Of a DNA stretch of 64,000 nt, positions 46,383-58,684 are shown piece by piece; the first letter of the stretch is position 1, and each line of letters begins with the position of its first letter. The translations under genes and the position numbers were made by a program. The DNA is taken from contig JAAALK010000079.1 of the NCBI GenBank assembly GCA_019279435.1, positions 68,582,330-68,646,329 on the forward strand, in the 5' to 3' direction. The notes beneath the pieces were generated by a model that made no database searches, was not told the DNA's origin, and saw only the letters and a program-made list of their open reading frames with translations. This DNA comes from Zizania palustris. Taxonomy: Eukaryota; Streptophyta; Magnoliopsida; Poales; Poaceae.

Positions 46383-47371
46383 TCGAGGGCTCATAGTAGG
46401 GGTAAGGCGGTGGACCAACCATGGGAGGCATGAAAGGCAATCCCCTAAGAGCTTCTGGAGGAGGAGGAGGCCCGACATAGTACATTGGGGAAACAGGAGA
46501 CACGGGTGATGGCATCTCTGGACATCATGAACGATCATTCTCATAAGAAATAGGGAATACCAGAATCAGTTAGCAGATACACGGCACACGACAGCAACAG
46601 TGATAAGATCTTCCCTAAAAAAACAGTGATAAGATCCATGGAATGAGATTACCGCGAAACACAACTGGACCAGGGAAAGGTCGCATGGGTGAGATTGGAG
46701 GAGGTGGAGGACCCATGAAGGGCGGAGCAACGGCCATGGGCGGCGGTGGCGGGGGCCCACCCCGCAAATAAGGGCCAATGCCTATCGGGGGGCCACGATA
46801 GAAGCCGTCGAATCCCCCTCTCCGGCGACCACCAAAGCCGGCCGACGAGCCAGCGCCCCTCCTACCACCACCGCCGCCATTGTAGCTTCTCTGAGCGCCC
46901 CTCCCACCAGCGGCGCTGGCATGATCCCAGGTCCGCTCAGGATGGTCCCGCGGGGAGTGATCGGCGCGCCTGGCCGGCTTGTGGCGACCGTGGTGAGAGG
47001 CTGAGGCGTGCTTGGATGGAGTCGCGACGGCGATGGCCTATCAGGCAGAGACGGCGAGCATAAGGACAATCCTATCCATCCTGTATATACTAGGGTAATA
47101 ATAATAATTAGAAGGGAAAGGAAAGGGATCTGACCGACGAGGAGGCGGCGGGAGACGAGGAGTCCGAAGGGGGCTTGTGGGAGTCGGACGGCTTTGCCCT
47201 GGCCGTCTCGGACAGGGCGGGCCAGCAGCTGGCGTCGATTACGGCGGACGGGGGCGGGCGGGCGTCGACGGTGCTGTTGGGCGTAGAGGTGGAGGAAGGG
47301 TGCTTCCAGGGCGACCTCTTGGGCGGCGGGTGCTCCGGATCAGGCGAGGTGGAGGGCGCGGCTGGTTCCAT
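42267..47371 (-). CDS. LARP1: La-related protein 1 (LARP1 class, La-motif RNA-binding protein)
   Basis: Six coding exons: 47135-47371, 46653-47037, 46280-46517, 46092-46182, 42720-42791, 42267-42530; 1287 bp, 428 residues; all introns GT-AG and all phases close. N-terminus: Pro/Ser-rich with SPWKHPSSTS and VIDASCWPALSETARAKPS, the plant LARP1 signature. Exon 2: basic, then an RGG-like Gly/Arg segment (GGRRGAGSSAGFGGRRRGG) and a Pro-rich run. Exon 3: Pro-rich, an (EP)n run and NLLKQIEFYFS, which starts the La motif. Exon 4: DNLCTDVFLRRNMDEQGWV and ITLIAGFKK. Exon 5: VQESTDDLQYIKETIQSSSI. Exon 6: GDKIRRQNDRNKWV and a Ser/Asn-rich tail. LARP1-type proteins bind mRNA 5'/3' ends and act in mRNA stability and translation; there is no DM15 region here, as in the shorter plant LARP1b/c forms. 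Intron 4 is 3.3 kb and holds repeats. Confidence 0.93.
43301..43316. repeat. (TTG)n microsatellite in LARP1 intron
   Basis: Five TTG units. Confidence 0.8.
43604..44570. repeat. Direct and inverted repeat cluster in LARP1 intron 4
   Basis: Two direct copies of a ~130-bp block (around 43610-43745 and 43848-43973; both with TATATGCCATTGAAAACTTC) and a third inverted copy at about 44452-44511 (minus strand TTTCTGAG...CCAAAACTTCATATTCCCATA). Possibly an old foldback-type element; the outer ends are not clear. Confidence 0.6.
45059..45136. repeat. 39-bp tandem duplication in LARP1 intron 4
   Basis: TGGACAAACATACACAAAAG... occurs twice in a row with one base difference. Confidence 0.85.
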
Positions 47372-50300
47372 GGAAGGGCTGATATTGCGGGAAGGGGAAG
47401 GGGGGATGGGGAATGGCGGCGGCGGGAGGAAGAGGAGCTGGTGACGACGCGGCGGCCGGCGGGAGCGACTTGTTGTCTAGGGCGACGACTCCCTCCATTC
47501 TTAAGTGTGTCTGCTAGTACTACGGCTCTTCCTGGCCGTCCATCATGCTTAAGCTCCGCCCCTTTTGGTTGATCGGGCGGTTAAAATTTCCTGTCCCCCT
47601 CTCTCCATAATTTTTTAAGAATTAGTTGAGTGGTTTTGTGTCACGATGAAAAAATTTACAATATTACAAAACATCGTATAAATGACACAAATAAATTAAA
47701 ATATGATAAACTAATATTTATTGTTCGGTCATAACTACACAAAAAATATAGAATTATAATTATTTAGCAAGTATGTTAGGTATTTTAAACATAAAGATCA
47801 CATCTACTTCTAGCAAATATTTAAAGTTATCTCATAGCTACAAGATTATGATATGCTTCTTTTATAATTAGTTGCATCTTCTTCCATAATATGTCATGTT
47901 TGTCTAATAAATTCTTGTCATCTTGATGTTATTAAGAAGATTTCTTGCCGAAACTATAAATCAATCGTAATAGATGAGTAGAATAGTAAAAACAAATTAA
48001 TAAAATAATTAAATGAAATTTATATTATATTCGTTTTAGTTCACTTGCAATTGCAATATTTGGTTTAAAATAGGCTTGATTAAATCACGTAGAATACAAA
48101 CTAAAATCTAAATAGTAATAAATCAAAGCAACGAAAGAAGGTGATTATAAAGTTATCCTAAAGTTGATTATATATAAAGGACTCGTTCTGGTCCTGCTAC
48201 TTACTGCCCTATCTTTTTCATAAAAACATTGCATATCTGTCTAACAAGTAATAAGTCTTCAACACTGAAAATTATCTTAAATGCAATAATTTTGTATCTT
48301 TAGACAATAAATTTTATTTTTAAAATATTTATATTACTCGTACTTATTAATCTATTAATTATTCTTGTCTTATACTTATCAACATTGAGAAATATAATAC
48401 GGTCTATTAATAATATATATGGTTAAATCTAAAATCTTATGCTAGTCTGAACTCTGCATTCTGCAATGAGACGAGTAAATCATGTTACTTAAAAATCTTT
48501 ACTTTTTTTCCTTTTTTATGTTTGAGTTGTCTTTCCATATCGCATAGTATATATTTATTATTTATTATCGATAATTTATCAAAAATCAAAGATTTTAACA
48601 AAGAGGGTAGATTTTTTATGTTTTAAAGCAAAGACTATGACTTCATTTTTTTTGTTATAGAAATCTTTATGTGTGGAGAAATTTTATATTAGAAGTTGTC
48701 GTTATATTTATGAACGGAAACAAGTGCCAGTGCTTGGAAAACAAAAGCATCGAACGAGGTCGCGGGGCTGGTTGCTTCACTGTTTGATGCCAAGCAAAAT
48801 ATTTTTCGATCAAGTTGGCTTAATCAGTTTCAAAGCAAGAAATCATACTTCTGTTTTTGTTTAGATGCTAAGCAAGAAATCATAGTAACATGCAAGAATT
48901 TTATGAAGATATCAGACAGAATCCACGGGTGCTTTAACTGAAGATTGTCCCTGCAGTTGTATTTTAAACTGAAGATATATCGAATTAATTCCTGCAGTTG
49001 TATTTTCCATGTAAAGTTCAAACTGAAGATATCATGTGCCTTGATCTCCAGTTGAATTGAATTGTTCTTTTAACAGAAGATGAAATTTTCAACCTTATTT
49101 ATATGAACTCATTACAACTGATTAATTAATGCATGAGTTCATGTGAAGCTGCATATCTGAGACACAAATTTTTACATTCATAAACCATGAACTGATAAAG
49201 TCTTAGGTGATCTACCTCGGGTAGCACTAGCAGACATTGACATGACTTAGGTTTCTACAATATACAAATAGGGATTCGTGTACACACCTTCGGTTTTAGA
49301 TGATGAGAATGAGTCCACCATGGTGGTGGTGTTGTAGATTGAGGAAGACAACGACGATGAGGGTCAAAGGGCAATCACGTCACTGCAACGCCTTAGTATA
49401 GATCGGACAGGCTTAGAAATGTTGGGAGAGGTTTAGGGTCGTGAGAACATTAAGAGCCCATGCGCCGCTCGCCTCTCCTTATATATATGACGCTGTGGCA
49501 TGGGCCCCTCAACTAGATCAGTTAGGGTGCTCCCGGTCAGGATGTGGGAGTCCAAGGAAACTATGTTAGAGTCCGAGTCTTAACGTGGAGGAGAGAGATT
49601 TGGTCCCTCTTTTTTCTGGAGTTCTATAACTAACATGAACAACTCATAAGGTTCTTGGTGACGGTTGGCACGTGACCGATGGGGTCATGGGGCCGATGGC
49701 ACCGATAGACATATAGGGCCACCGACGCGGTAGTAGCGAGCACACAACCGACGAGGTTGGTGGGCCATGCAAGTTGCAGGGGCTGGTAGTGGCATCAGCA
49801 GCTAGACGAGGCCAATGGAAGTAGGTTCACAGGAGCGCGGAGCTGGCAACGGCAGAGTTGGCAACCGCGCAATGGCCGACGGATGGAGGCAGGGTCGTCA
49901 GCCAGACAGAGTCGATGTGGCTTAGAGTTTATGGTTTAGGATTTAGGTAGGGTTGACGGAACAAGTTCCATGCGGATTAAAATGGAGTGAACAAAGATAG
50001 GATAAAATGGGAATTAACGAGATTTTTTGGTTTAGCATTAATCCTATCACCACATGAGCACGCCTCGCTACTTTTGCCTAGCTGCTTAGGAATCTTGTCC
50101 GCATGAAAATAAGAGCATCCCAAACGTTCCCTAGGATTTTTTTTAAAAGTAGAATACTACTCGATCTGTACTCATTGTTCAAAATAAAGAGTATATGATA
50201 TGTTTAAAAGTACTCGCTACGTTATTTGTTAAGTATGATTAAATGATGTGAACCTTGAATATGGTGGCGCTACAAAATAGAATGTGTATTTAGGTAAGTA

Positions 50301-51633
50301 GATTATGATTACATATATTTCATTGAACGTGTAGCTAGATATAGGCAAGCTGTGTCGTGTCCTCGATAGTAGAGATTACATGCATGTCCTTGGGATACGA
50401 TAGGCGCCTCAGACATTAATTCTATAAAAGATCACAACACCAAATTATTTCTTTTTAAACTGATCCTAAAATATGTCTTAATAATGTACTTATTTAATAT
50501 TATAGTAATATTTCTATTTAAACTTAGATAAAGTCAAACAAATTTAACTAAAAATGTACTTTAACATCAATACGCTTAACGAACTGAGTGATATTAATCG
50601 TTCATATATATTCTCGATAGAGTGAAAAAAATAAATGAGAAATCAATATATATATATATATAAATGTTATTCTACACCACGAGCTCGTGTAGAATAGCTA
50701 TTGTACATAGAAATCTACTATTGAGAAAAAAATAAAACTAAATAGCTCATGTGGGTGAAAACAAGGTGGAAAGAAATGGTATCATATATGTTCTGTATTT
50801 TTAACAAAACAGACACAAAAATCCAAAAAAGAATATGAAAGTGAATGGGATTGAACATGAAAATAAACCTGACAAAGAGCAAACACAAATACGGAACGAA
50901 TACCTGTCAAAATAAAAACCTCTATATAAACACATATTCACCGACTTCTAAAGATACTACTACTACGAGACTTACATGAAATTCACACTAAGAACATCTC
51001 TATTGTACTTGCTATCACATTTGTTATTCTCTAAAATAATAAGTATGATAAAAATATATTTATTATACTTACTACTTGACTTATTATTTTAAATGTAAAT
51101 AGAAATATTCAAATTTAAATATAGGAACATAATCATATATCATATTTAAATATATAAACATAGTCATCTATTGTATTTAAATATTTAAATTTTAAATGCA
51201 AATACAAATATTCAAATTTAAATAAGTGATAAGCCTGTGCCCCTAGGGATGAGGGTCTGGTAGCATCTTTTGAAAGCTCTCCTATTTTTAAAAGTCGAGT
51301 AGATGTTGAACCTCTCGCAGGCTTTTAAAAATAAGTTTAAGAGCTTGAGTAAGGGCAGTTGTTCTAAGAACATCGCCAAAATTCAACAGTGTTGCCTGAA
51401 GCATTTACTCAAGAGTGATCGCATATTAATTTTCTGCATGCTCATTGTCTGCCTTACTCTAGTCATGATTTCATTACAATACAAAATAACTGGGCTTATT
51501 CTACGGAACATTGTGCTAATTCCAGCTTCAGTATTCTTTACAACACCCAAAAAGCAGCACTCAAGGAGGAATTTATTCCAAAGAATTAATATGATTCCTC
51601 TTTCTCAACTGTTGGTGCAGACACTAATAGCTG
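47372..51633. other. Intergenic region between LARP1 and SLH-like genes
   Basis: 47372-47520 is the GC-rich 5' flank of LARP1. 47580-49200 is AT-rich without genes. 49260-50000 is moderately GC-rich, with no frame I recognise. An (AT)n tract lies at 50647-50662 and a near-perfect palindrome at 50669-50696. 51060-51230 has repeated AAATATTCAAATTTAAAT blocks. The part near 51634 includes the 3' UTR of the next gene, which explains the plus-strand frame at 51303-51647. Confidence 0.4.
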
Positions 51634-54600
51634 CTAGTCTGTCTTGAATCTCTGCACAAACTTCTCCACGCCCTCTCTGCAGTCTTCCACTACCCTTTTC
51701 GACTTATCCCCAATGGTGGAACCAAACGAGTAGACTTTTCCTTGCGCTTCGGATGACAATTTCTTTGCCTTGGAAGCAGCAGCAGCCCCTAGATCTGTAC
51801 AGCGTTGCCTTGTTTCTGCTTCTCCCTGCTTTAGAATTGAGATGAAAGACCTCACATGTTGTATTACTCTCTCGAGTGCATGACAAGATCGAACTTTCAT
51901 CTCAGCAGACATGGACTTTAGCTTCTCCAGCAAAGATCCCGCTCGGTTAATTGCTTCATCAACCTGATGTTCTTTGCCAGCATTAGCCCATGTGACTCCA
52001 GCTGGTGCATCATCTTCAAGTCCACCTTCAACGACAACTTTGATTCCATGGCGCTCCCATTGGTTCCGGGCATCCTCAAGGGCCCTTGCATGCTCCCTGG
52101 CCTTCTTTGCTTCCTCTTCTGCCCAAGCCCTGGTTGAAAGTGTGCATTTGAATTCATATGAGGTGACAGTCATCACACTGTGAAATAAGCAACTCTGAAT
52201 GGAGACTATCAGTGAACTCATACAGCATGAAGAAATGCAGATCATCATACAGGAGCCATCCTTCCACTTAAAGGGTTATCTTGAAGGATATAGCAACTTA
52301 AACAGCACAACTAGTTCAAAAACAGAACTATCTATGGAGACACCAATTGCCAGGCAATTGTTATGCAGGACACATGAATATCTAGGTTCCCAGCCTCCTA
52401 GGAGAAACATCATACTTTTGCAGTCTCCTATATTATCATCACTACAATTCAATGTTCCTAAAAGAAAGTTCAGCATCATTACGAATAAATGATCGTTATC
52501 AAGTTATAATCAAATCATAAAGCGAGAGCAACATCATATAAACAAAAAATGATATGAGGTCAAAGATGGATCCAAGATATTGGGAAACAAATTTAATGGA
52601 GGAATGTCAGGTACTATGAAACGTTACCGTGCCATTGATAAAGCCTTCCTCTCAACTTCAAGTTCATACTGAAGTTGCACAACAGCCTGCCTTTCATGCT
52701 CTATTTCCTTTTGGAGTTTCTCAATCCTATTTTTCTCAAAGGAGATCTCCACTTTCTTGCTAAGCACAGTCTGAAGCTGTTCCTCTACTTCACTTCTCAA
52801 CTTTGAGAGAACTTCCATTTCAGATTCAACAGAAGCTCTGCCCCTAATGAGTGCATTGTTTTCTTCCACTCTTTCTGTTCTCAACTTGTCCAATTCAATC
52901 CTAGCTTGTTCAGATAATTTTTCAAGTGTCTCTATTTTCTCTCTTTCCTTTGTAAGCTCTCTCTCAAAACTAGCATTAAGATCTTTCTCAACCTGAGCAA
53001 CCAATGCACCGTGTGCATTTACAGCAGCTTCAGCTATTTTCTCTGCTTCAATACGAGCAAGCTCCTCCATAACCACCTCAGCAGAATCACCAGTTGTAAG
53101 TGCTAGGGCTGCTTGTCCTTTTGTCACAGGTTTATCTGGCTGGAAAAGCCTTGTAAAACCTATGAAAAGAGTTTAGTTATGAAAAGAATTTAGTTATTAT
53201 CCCAGCATAAAACAAGGAAAAGTTATATAAAAGCCTACCAAAGGCAAGAGCTGTAATGCTCTGGTCTCCAGCACCCAAGTCAGCGACCAAAGCAGGCCAG
53301 GCAGCTGCATTTATTCTATCAACGTCTATATAGCCAGATGCTTTGTACATAGACTGGTCACAGACAGAGTATTAACATCAGTACAACCAGCTGGCTATTT
53401 ACACCAAATTATGAAGGATAAGAATGTTTTATTTCTCACATATTTGTCCACTTCAGGTAATTGCTTTTTATCCAAAGCCATTTTCCAACTCACCAGGTCT
53501 TGACGTGACACAGGACTGCAGTAGGGATAACTGATTAGGTGTGTGTGTTCTTTTCTTCTTCTTTTTTTTTGGTGGGGGTGGGGGTGGGGGCATGCAATGG
53601 GGGAGACATCACCTTTCTGGAGAAAACATATTATGGTTGTTGTCAACATCTTCAGGCCCATTGATATCAGATCTCGAAAGCTTGCTTGAAATCAACCCAG
53701 CTTCTGCCAAGCCTAAGGGTATAGTGAAATAAGCGGGAATGTCATTAGATCAGATCAATACTTTCCCATAGTCACATAAACACGGTAAACTTCATTCAAG
53801 ATGTAGTTCGTCCTAAACACAGTTTCTCTTCCCACCTTGTATAAATGGAAAATCAGAATCTTCAGGTCTGATATCATTGAATGCAAGTTCAGTAACATTC
53901 TCAATATACATTGCTGGATACACTTTAGAGGAAGTGTTCCTGTCGTTGGAAATCCAAACAAGAAGTTACTTTATAGAATCAGTTAGTGCATGAACCAAAT
54001 TCAAAACTATAGCACAAAATTATGATGTCCGTCATTTGCCTGATATATTTTTTCTTATGCTAATATCCACAGAAAAGATAATCCATGACAGCCAAATAGT
54101 GCCATGATGACACATCAGAACTTAATTAAATCGACAAGTGGAAGGATGATCTATTATGCAATATTAAAACTGGGTGAAATGGAGTCGCCATGTTCACTCA
54201 AAAGGCCTAGAAATTAATGTGTTAATCACATCAAGAAAATGAACTGCATCATTGACCGTGTAGATTATAAAATGTAGATCCTTCAATCATCAATACAATG
54301 ATATGAGAAGAACAGCTAAATATTTAGAAATAAATTTAATAGTTGTATAGCAACCACAATTCTATTTCCAATAGATTGTAATGTAGCATATATCACACAA
54401 TTGTGGGACACATTCAGCTAGATCTTAAACAAAACCAAGAATAGCATTTGTTCTTAAGGAAGAACAAGAAAAGGAACCATGCAGTATGTCCAGCACAGAG
54501 CTGCTGTTTCAATTCTCAAAGGTGAACATAAAAGGAAGCACCTCGAAAGAAAATTGCTTGCAACCACCAACCATCTAGCATATTCACGCCGGGTACATAA

Positions 54601-56805
54601 GTCACCAGCTTGAGCACCAGATTCAATGACCTTGAAAGAGATATTCAGTTAAAAATAGATATATACAATTAGTTTTCCATGTACTAGAGGTCCTGAAACT
54701 AGAAAAAGAGAATCAACACATTATGAAACATATAATATGATAGTTACTTATCAACAAAGCAAATGGAAGTAGGTGCAATGCCCAAAACATAAAGTATACA
54801 TTAAGAAAATATTAGAGGTATTCTGTTTATAGAAGACTATAGAAAAAAGAAAAGTCTTTTAACCCCTTAAAATATTGTTTCCCATAATCTATCCACCATC
54901 CAAATGTGGACCATGCATGAAAGATATATAGCTCATAAAAATGTTGTGCCCCAATCTTGAAGTGTCCCATAACAGAATCTAAGGGCATAAACAAGTAGGT
55001 GAAAATCCCATTAAGGGTTTAAGTCCATGTCCCATTATAGAATTATCAGAATATTAGAGAAATGATTCAATGATGGAAACTAAGCTGACAAAAATCATGT
55101 ATCTGTTCAAGTGGCAATGAATCTATGCATACCAAATACCTTTAGAACTTGTAGTGCAGCCAATGCATTTGCCTGGGTTGGGTCAACTGCTGCTGGAACC
55201 ATAATTTGTCCAGCGGGCACCCGTAAAGTTGTGGAGAGCAGCGTGGGAGCAGGAATTCCAGAGGAAGAGAAAGATTTGTTAGGTGATGTAGACTCAAATA
55301 AAATATTTTGGTTTTCTAATTCTTTTGTTCCTTCATTTTGATAGGATGCCCAATTCCCCACCTCCTTTCCTGTCTTACTACCATCAGTGGGCAAATCATT
55401 TGAGCCAAATGGAAGCATCTGATCACCATTTCCATATTCTATACAATCAGGCAATCTTGATAGAAAATTTTCTCTTTTGTTATGAAGTTCAGTATTCTGC
55501 TCAGTACCCTTGTCCTTTACATCAGATGCAGCCCCAACTGCAGTGTTCAAGATTTCCTGGATAGGCGCAGCATCACCTGAATCTAGCACCATTATATCAG
55601 GTGTTAAAGTTTCATCCACATTCTGGTTTTCTGGCAAAGTAATTTCATAGTCCAATGTTTCTTGTACATAAGGAGTTCTCTCAAAGGGGGCTACACCATT
55701 AAGTTTTTCAGGTGAGTCATAAGCAGCAATGGCAGGTTCAGCAGAGGTGGGCATAGGAGACATCAGGCTTTCAACCCCTTCAGAAGCAATGATATTGTCC
55801 AGTTGACATGCATCCTCACTGGGAACATATTTTTCATGAGGAACTAGATCACTGCTTTCCAAGGGATGCTGTGTCAAAATGTCATTTATTTGTACAGGCA
55901 GTGGGTCTGTGCTACTATGTGCCTCATCGTCCAAGCTTCTTTCATTCTTGATATCACTTGGTAAGAAAACTTCAGCATCTTTGAGACAGTCATCATTACA
56001 AGTATTACCGCTGGAGTAAGCTGGCTTCTCACTCTTTGTAGTCAAGGTTTCCATTTGTGCCCTGGTTCCTGCAAGGAAATGAAACCACGACAGACAGACT
56101 GAAGCCTGAGCACTGAGCAGATCAGTATGCCACAACATGCTAATACACTATGAGTATGCAAATTTCATCTGTGGACGGCACATAACTTGATACAGCAACT
56201 GCAAGGTAGAAAGCAAAAACACACAGGAAAGTCATCTATGTATGTGTAGAGTATAGGGTACCATTTGAGCCGTTGCTTCTCATAGAAATTGCAGCGAAGG
56301 TGACACCAGCAACAAAGAAGAGTCCAGCAAGGCCGGGTCCTAGAAGCCCTGAGAAGGAACTACCGTCCGAGTGTCATTAGTTTCCCAAAAGAAGGAAATA
56401 TCATCCGAGTGTCATTAGTTCTCCAAAAGGGCGAATAGAAGACTAGGTATAAATGCGTCTCTTTGATGCTGCATACGGTGTCCTTGATGTGTTTTGCGAT
56501 TTCAGAAAGGTAAACTCCCAAAATCGAAGTTTCACTCAGGATTAAATTGAGTCGACTCAGAGCAAGAGTTCCTCACCTCGAAATGGGCCTGGACCTGCGG
56601 CCTTGTCGTCTTCATCCCCATCCGACCAGCCAGCGAAGGCGTCCGGGGAGGGGGAGGGGGAGGGGGAGGGGGAGGGGGAGGAATCAGCTCGGAGAGGGCG
56701 GAGGCGGAGGTGTGCGGGCAACGGGATGAGGGTGGGGCGGCGAACTCGGTGGAGCTGGAGGCAGCAGACGGTGGGCCGGGAGGCGACGAGGCTGGCGGTC
56801 GGCAT
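51634..56805 (-). CDS. Plastid-type SLH-like/coiled-coil protein (At5g23890-like)
   Basis: Ten coding exons: 56577-56805, 56262-56348, 55140-56068, 54542-54630, 53836-53939, 53613-53712, 53440-53515, 53239-53353, 52628-53159, 51634-52129; 2757 bp, 918 residues, every phase closes. Exon 1 resembles a transit peptide (MPTASLVASRPTVCCLQLHR, few acidic residues) ending in an (SP)n run. Exon 2 is a hydrophobic segment (LLGPGLAGLFFVAGVTFAAI), probably membrane-spanning. Exon 3 is a long acidic, low-complexity region ending PTQANALAALQVLK. Exons 4-8 carry SLH-like repeats (REYARWLVVASNFLSR, AFNDIRPEDSDFPFIQGLAE, GYIDVDRINAAAWPALVADL, KPVTKGQAALALTTG). Exon 9 is a ~150-residue coiled coil. Exon 10 continues it (RAWAEEEAKKAREHARALED) and ends in an amphipathic tail with KFVQRFKTD. 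The closest family I know is Arabidopsis At5g23890; its biochemical role is not established. A chloroplast-membrane location is inferred. Confidence 0.92.
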
Positions 56806-56905
56806 GGCTCTGGCAGGGACTTGGCCCTTGGGAGCCGATTCAATTGGATTCGAGCTCGGGGTCGGGGAGCACCGATGGGAAGGCGATGGATAGAGTATTA
56901 TTTTT

Positions 56906-57261
56906 TCTTTTCTTTTTTTTTTTGAGCAGGAGAACTGGAGAAGAAGACGACAGCCAAGTAGTTGGGCCGGCTGTTGGCGGGCTTTACGCCCCTCTCGCTT
57001 TGTTTTGCTTTACTATTTATTTAATTACATTTAGTAATACTACGATGATAACTTATCTAAAACCAGTCACATATATTCAATTGTGCATTAATATTAATCA
57101 TTACTTATAAAAAGTATATTAAATTATCTCTACTAATTATAAATATTTTAAACTTAAAACAAATAATAAGATTCATACCAAAGAAATAAACGACAAATTA
57201 TTATACTATTAAATTTATAGAAAATATAAAAATAGATCCACATTTACTGCTCTAAACATAC
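56906..57261. other. 5' flank of SLH-like gene
   Basis: A GGCCCAAC box on the minus strand (56963-56970) is a motif common in promoters of plastid and growth genes. The rest is AT-rich with nothing recognised. Confidence 0.35.
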
Positions 57262-58395
57262 TGTTGGTGCCTTTTTTATCACACTTTGACACACGCGTGG
57301 CCTGGGGTATCTGCTTCACTCCAGTGCATGTCCTATGTTATTAGAAAAAGGGTTCAATGCGTACCAATCAATTTGATCCTGCAACTGATAAGTGAACATA
57401 AAATATGACATTAGTAGCATGGCATATCGGCTATCGAGCTGATGACCGTGGTGAGGATGTGATATTCTTGGAATATCATGCCGATCGGTCATAAGGCCGA
57501 TGACCTGAGATGAAGCAATCGGGCGAGCGCGTCATCGACCGATAAGATGAACAATTAACCGCATAAGCCGATTAGTGCTTTTCCGATAACTTATAAGATG
57601 TGGCGTGGAATCGAGGATAACCCGTCGTCTTGTACTCCGACAGAAATAAATAAAATGTGCCAGATAATATGTCTATATCATGAAAATCATCACAATAACT
57701 AGATCAGATCCAACCAAGACAATAGCTAGTCACGATGATCTTAATAATATATCAAAGAATCATGCATGCTTTATTTAGATGAACGATATACAATATGAAA
57801 GAGATACAATAACAAGAGATGTCGGACTTAACCAATGAAGCCTCAAACTATCACACCTAGATCACATCAAACTAAGAGATCAAACTGAACTGATGTAGCC
57901 TTAGACCTAGCTAATACACCGAGAACAACCGACGATCGTACTATTTCAATGTTCACCTCAAGAGATCAATCTGATGCAGCCGTGAGGATACTGATCTAAT
58001 TGGTATGGACGTCGGGGGTGGCGGGACTCACCTCTTCGCTAGAGATCAAAACGATGCAGCCCAGTTTCGAGTGTCGAACCCCGCCGAATAAACCCTGGAA
58101 GCCAAGAGTGGCGATGCGCCGAGTAGTTGATTGACAGAGATGTGTTTTTCTAAGATAACTAGGGGTACATATTTATAGTCTAGAGACTTGTCGTCAAAGC
58201 ACTCTATCTTAACCGATTCTGGATAATCTTCATCTTCTTTTATGCGTCTTATCTCCATCGACTTCTTCTGCGTCCGATCATCTTGTAAAAGCATGGACGA
58301 GCTTCCTTGACTTTCTTTGACCAGACCTCTTTGACCTCTATTGACCGTGCAACGCCTTTAGTAGGCTTGGGCTTTGCCAAATCTTGGCGTCAACA
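57262..58395 (-). repeat. Gypsy-type 3' LTR (family copy C, 1134 bp)
   Basis: Ends TGTTGGTGCC and GGCGTCAACA. On the minus strand the LTR starts TGTTGACGCC right after the purine tract ATAGGGGGCATG, and it has a TATA box CTATAAATATG (near 58167). It is therefore the 3' LTR of a minus-strand element whose interior starts at 58396. Best preserved of three copies in the window. Confidence 0.75.
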
Positions 58396-58684
58396 CATGC
58401 CCCCTATTTTTGGAGTATTAAAGGGCTTTTGATGCTTTGAAACTATCATTCATTATTCCTTGTAACCAAGCCTTTTTCACACGATCCTTTCACATTCATT
58501 ACTGTCAGCCGAAACTCTTCACCTTCTAAAATTTCTTCGTGTTTCGGCCCCAAGTAATTTCTCTCTTCTCTTTTTCTTCACCGGGATTGGTGTGGCGTGG
58601 TAGCCGAAGAATCACACTAGCTCGTAAATATCCATCGACTCCTAGTAGTTCTTCACGATCATCCCGCACTCCGGCTACCGTAAG

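Noticed and set aside
46746..47572. Plus-strand frames opposite LARP1 exons 1 and 2
   Set aside because: Shadows of the GC-rich minus-strand exons, whose splice phases and family motifs are consistent.
49260..50000. Possible gene fragment in a GC-richer intergenic stretch
   Set aside because: No frame of useful length and no recognisable motif on either strand.
51303..51647. Plus-strand 114-codon frame with a hydrophobic stretch
   Set aside because: Lies over the 3' end of the SLH-like gene; no known motif or promoter signal, and the hydrophobic run comes from AT-rich sequence.
55107..56138. Single 343-codon minus-strand frame as an independent gene
   Set aside because: It is exon 3 of the SLH-like gene with extra intron sequence at both ends; splice sites at 56068 and 55140 join it in phase to its neighbours.
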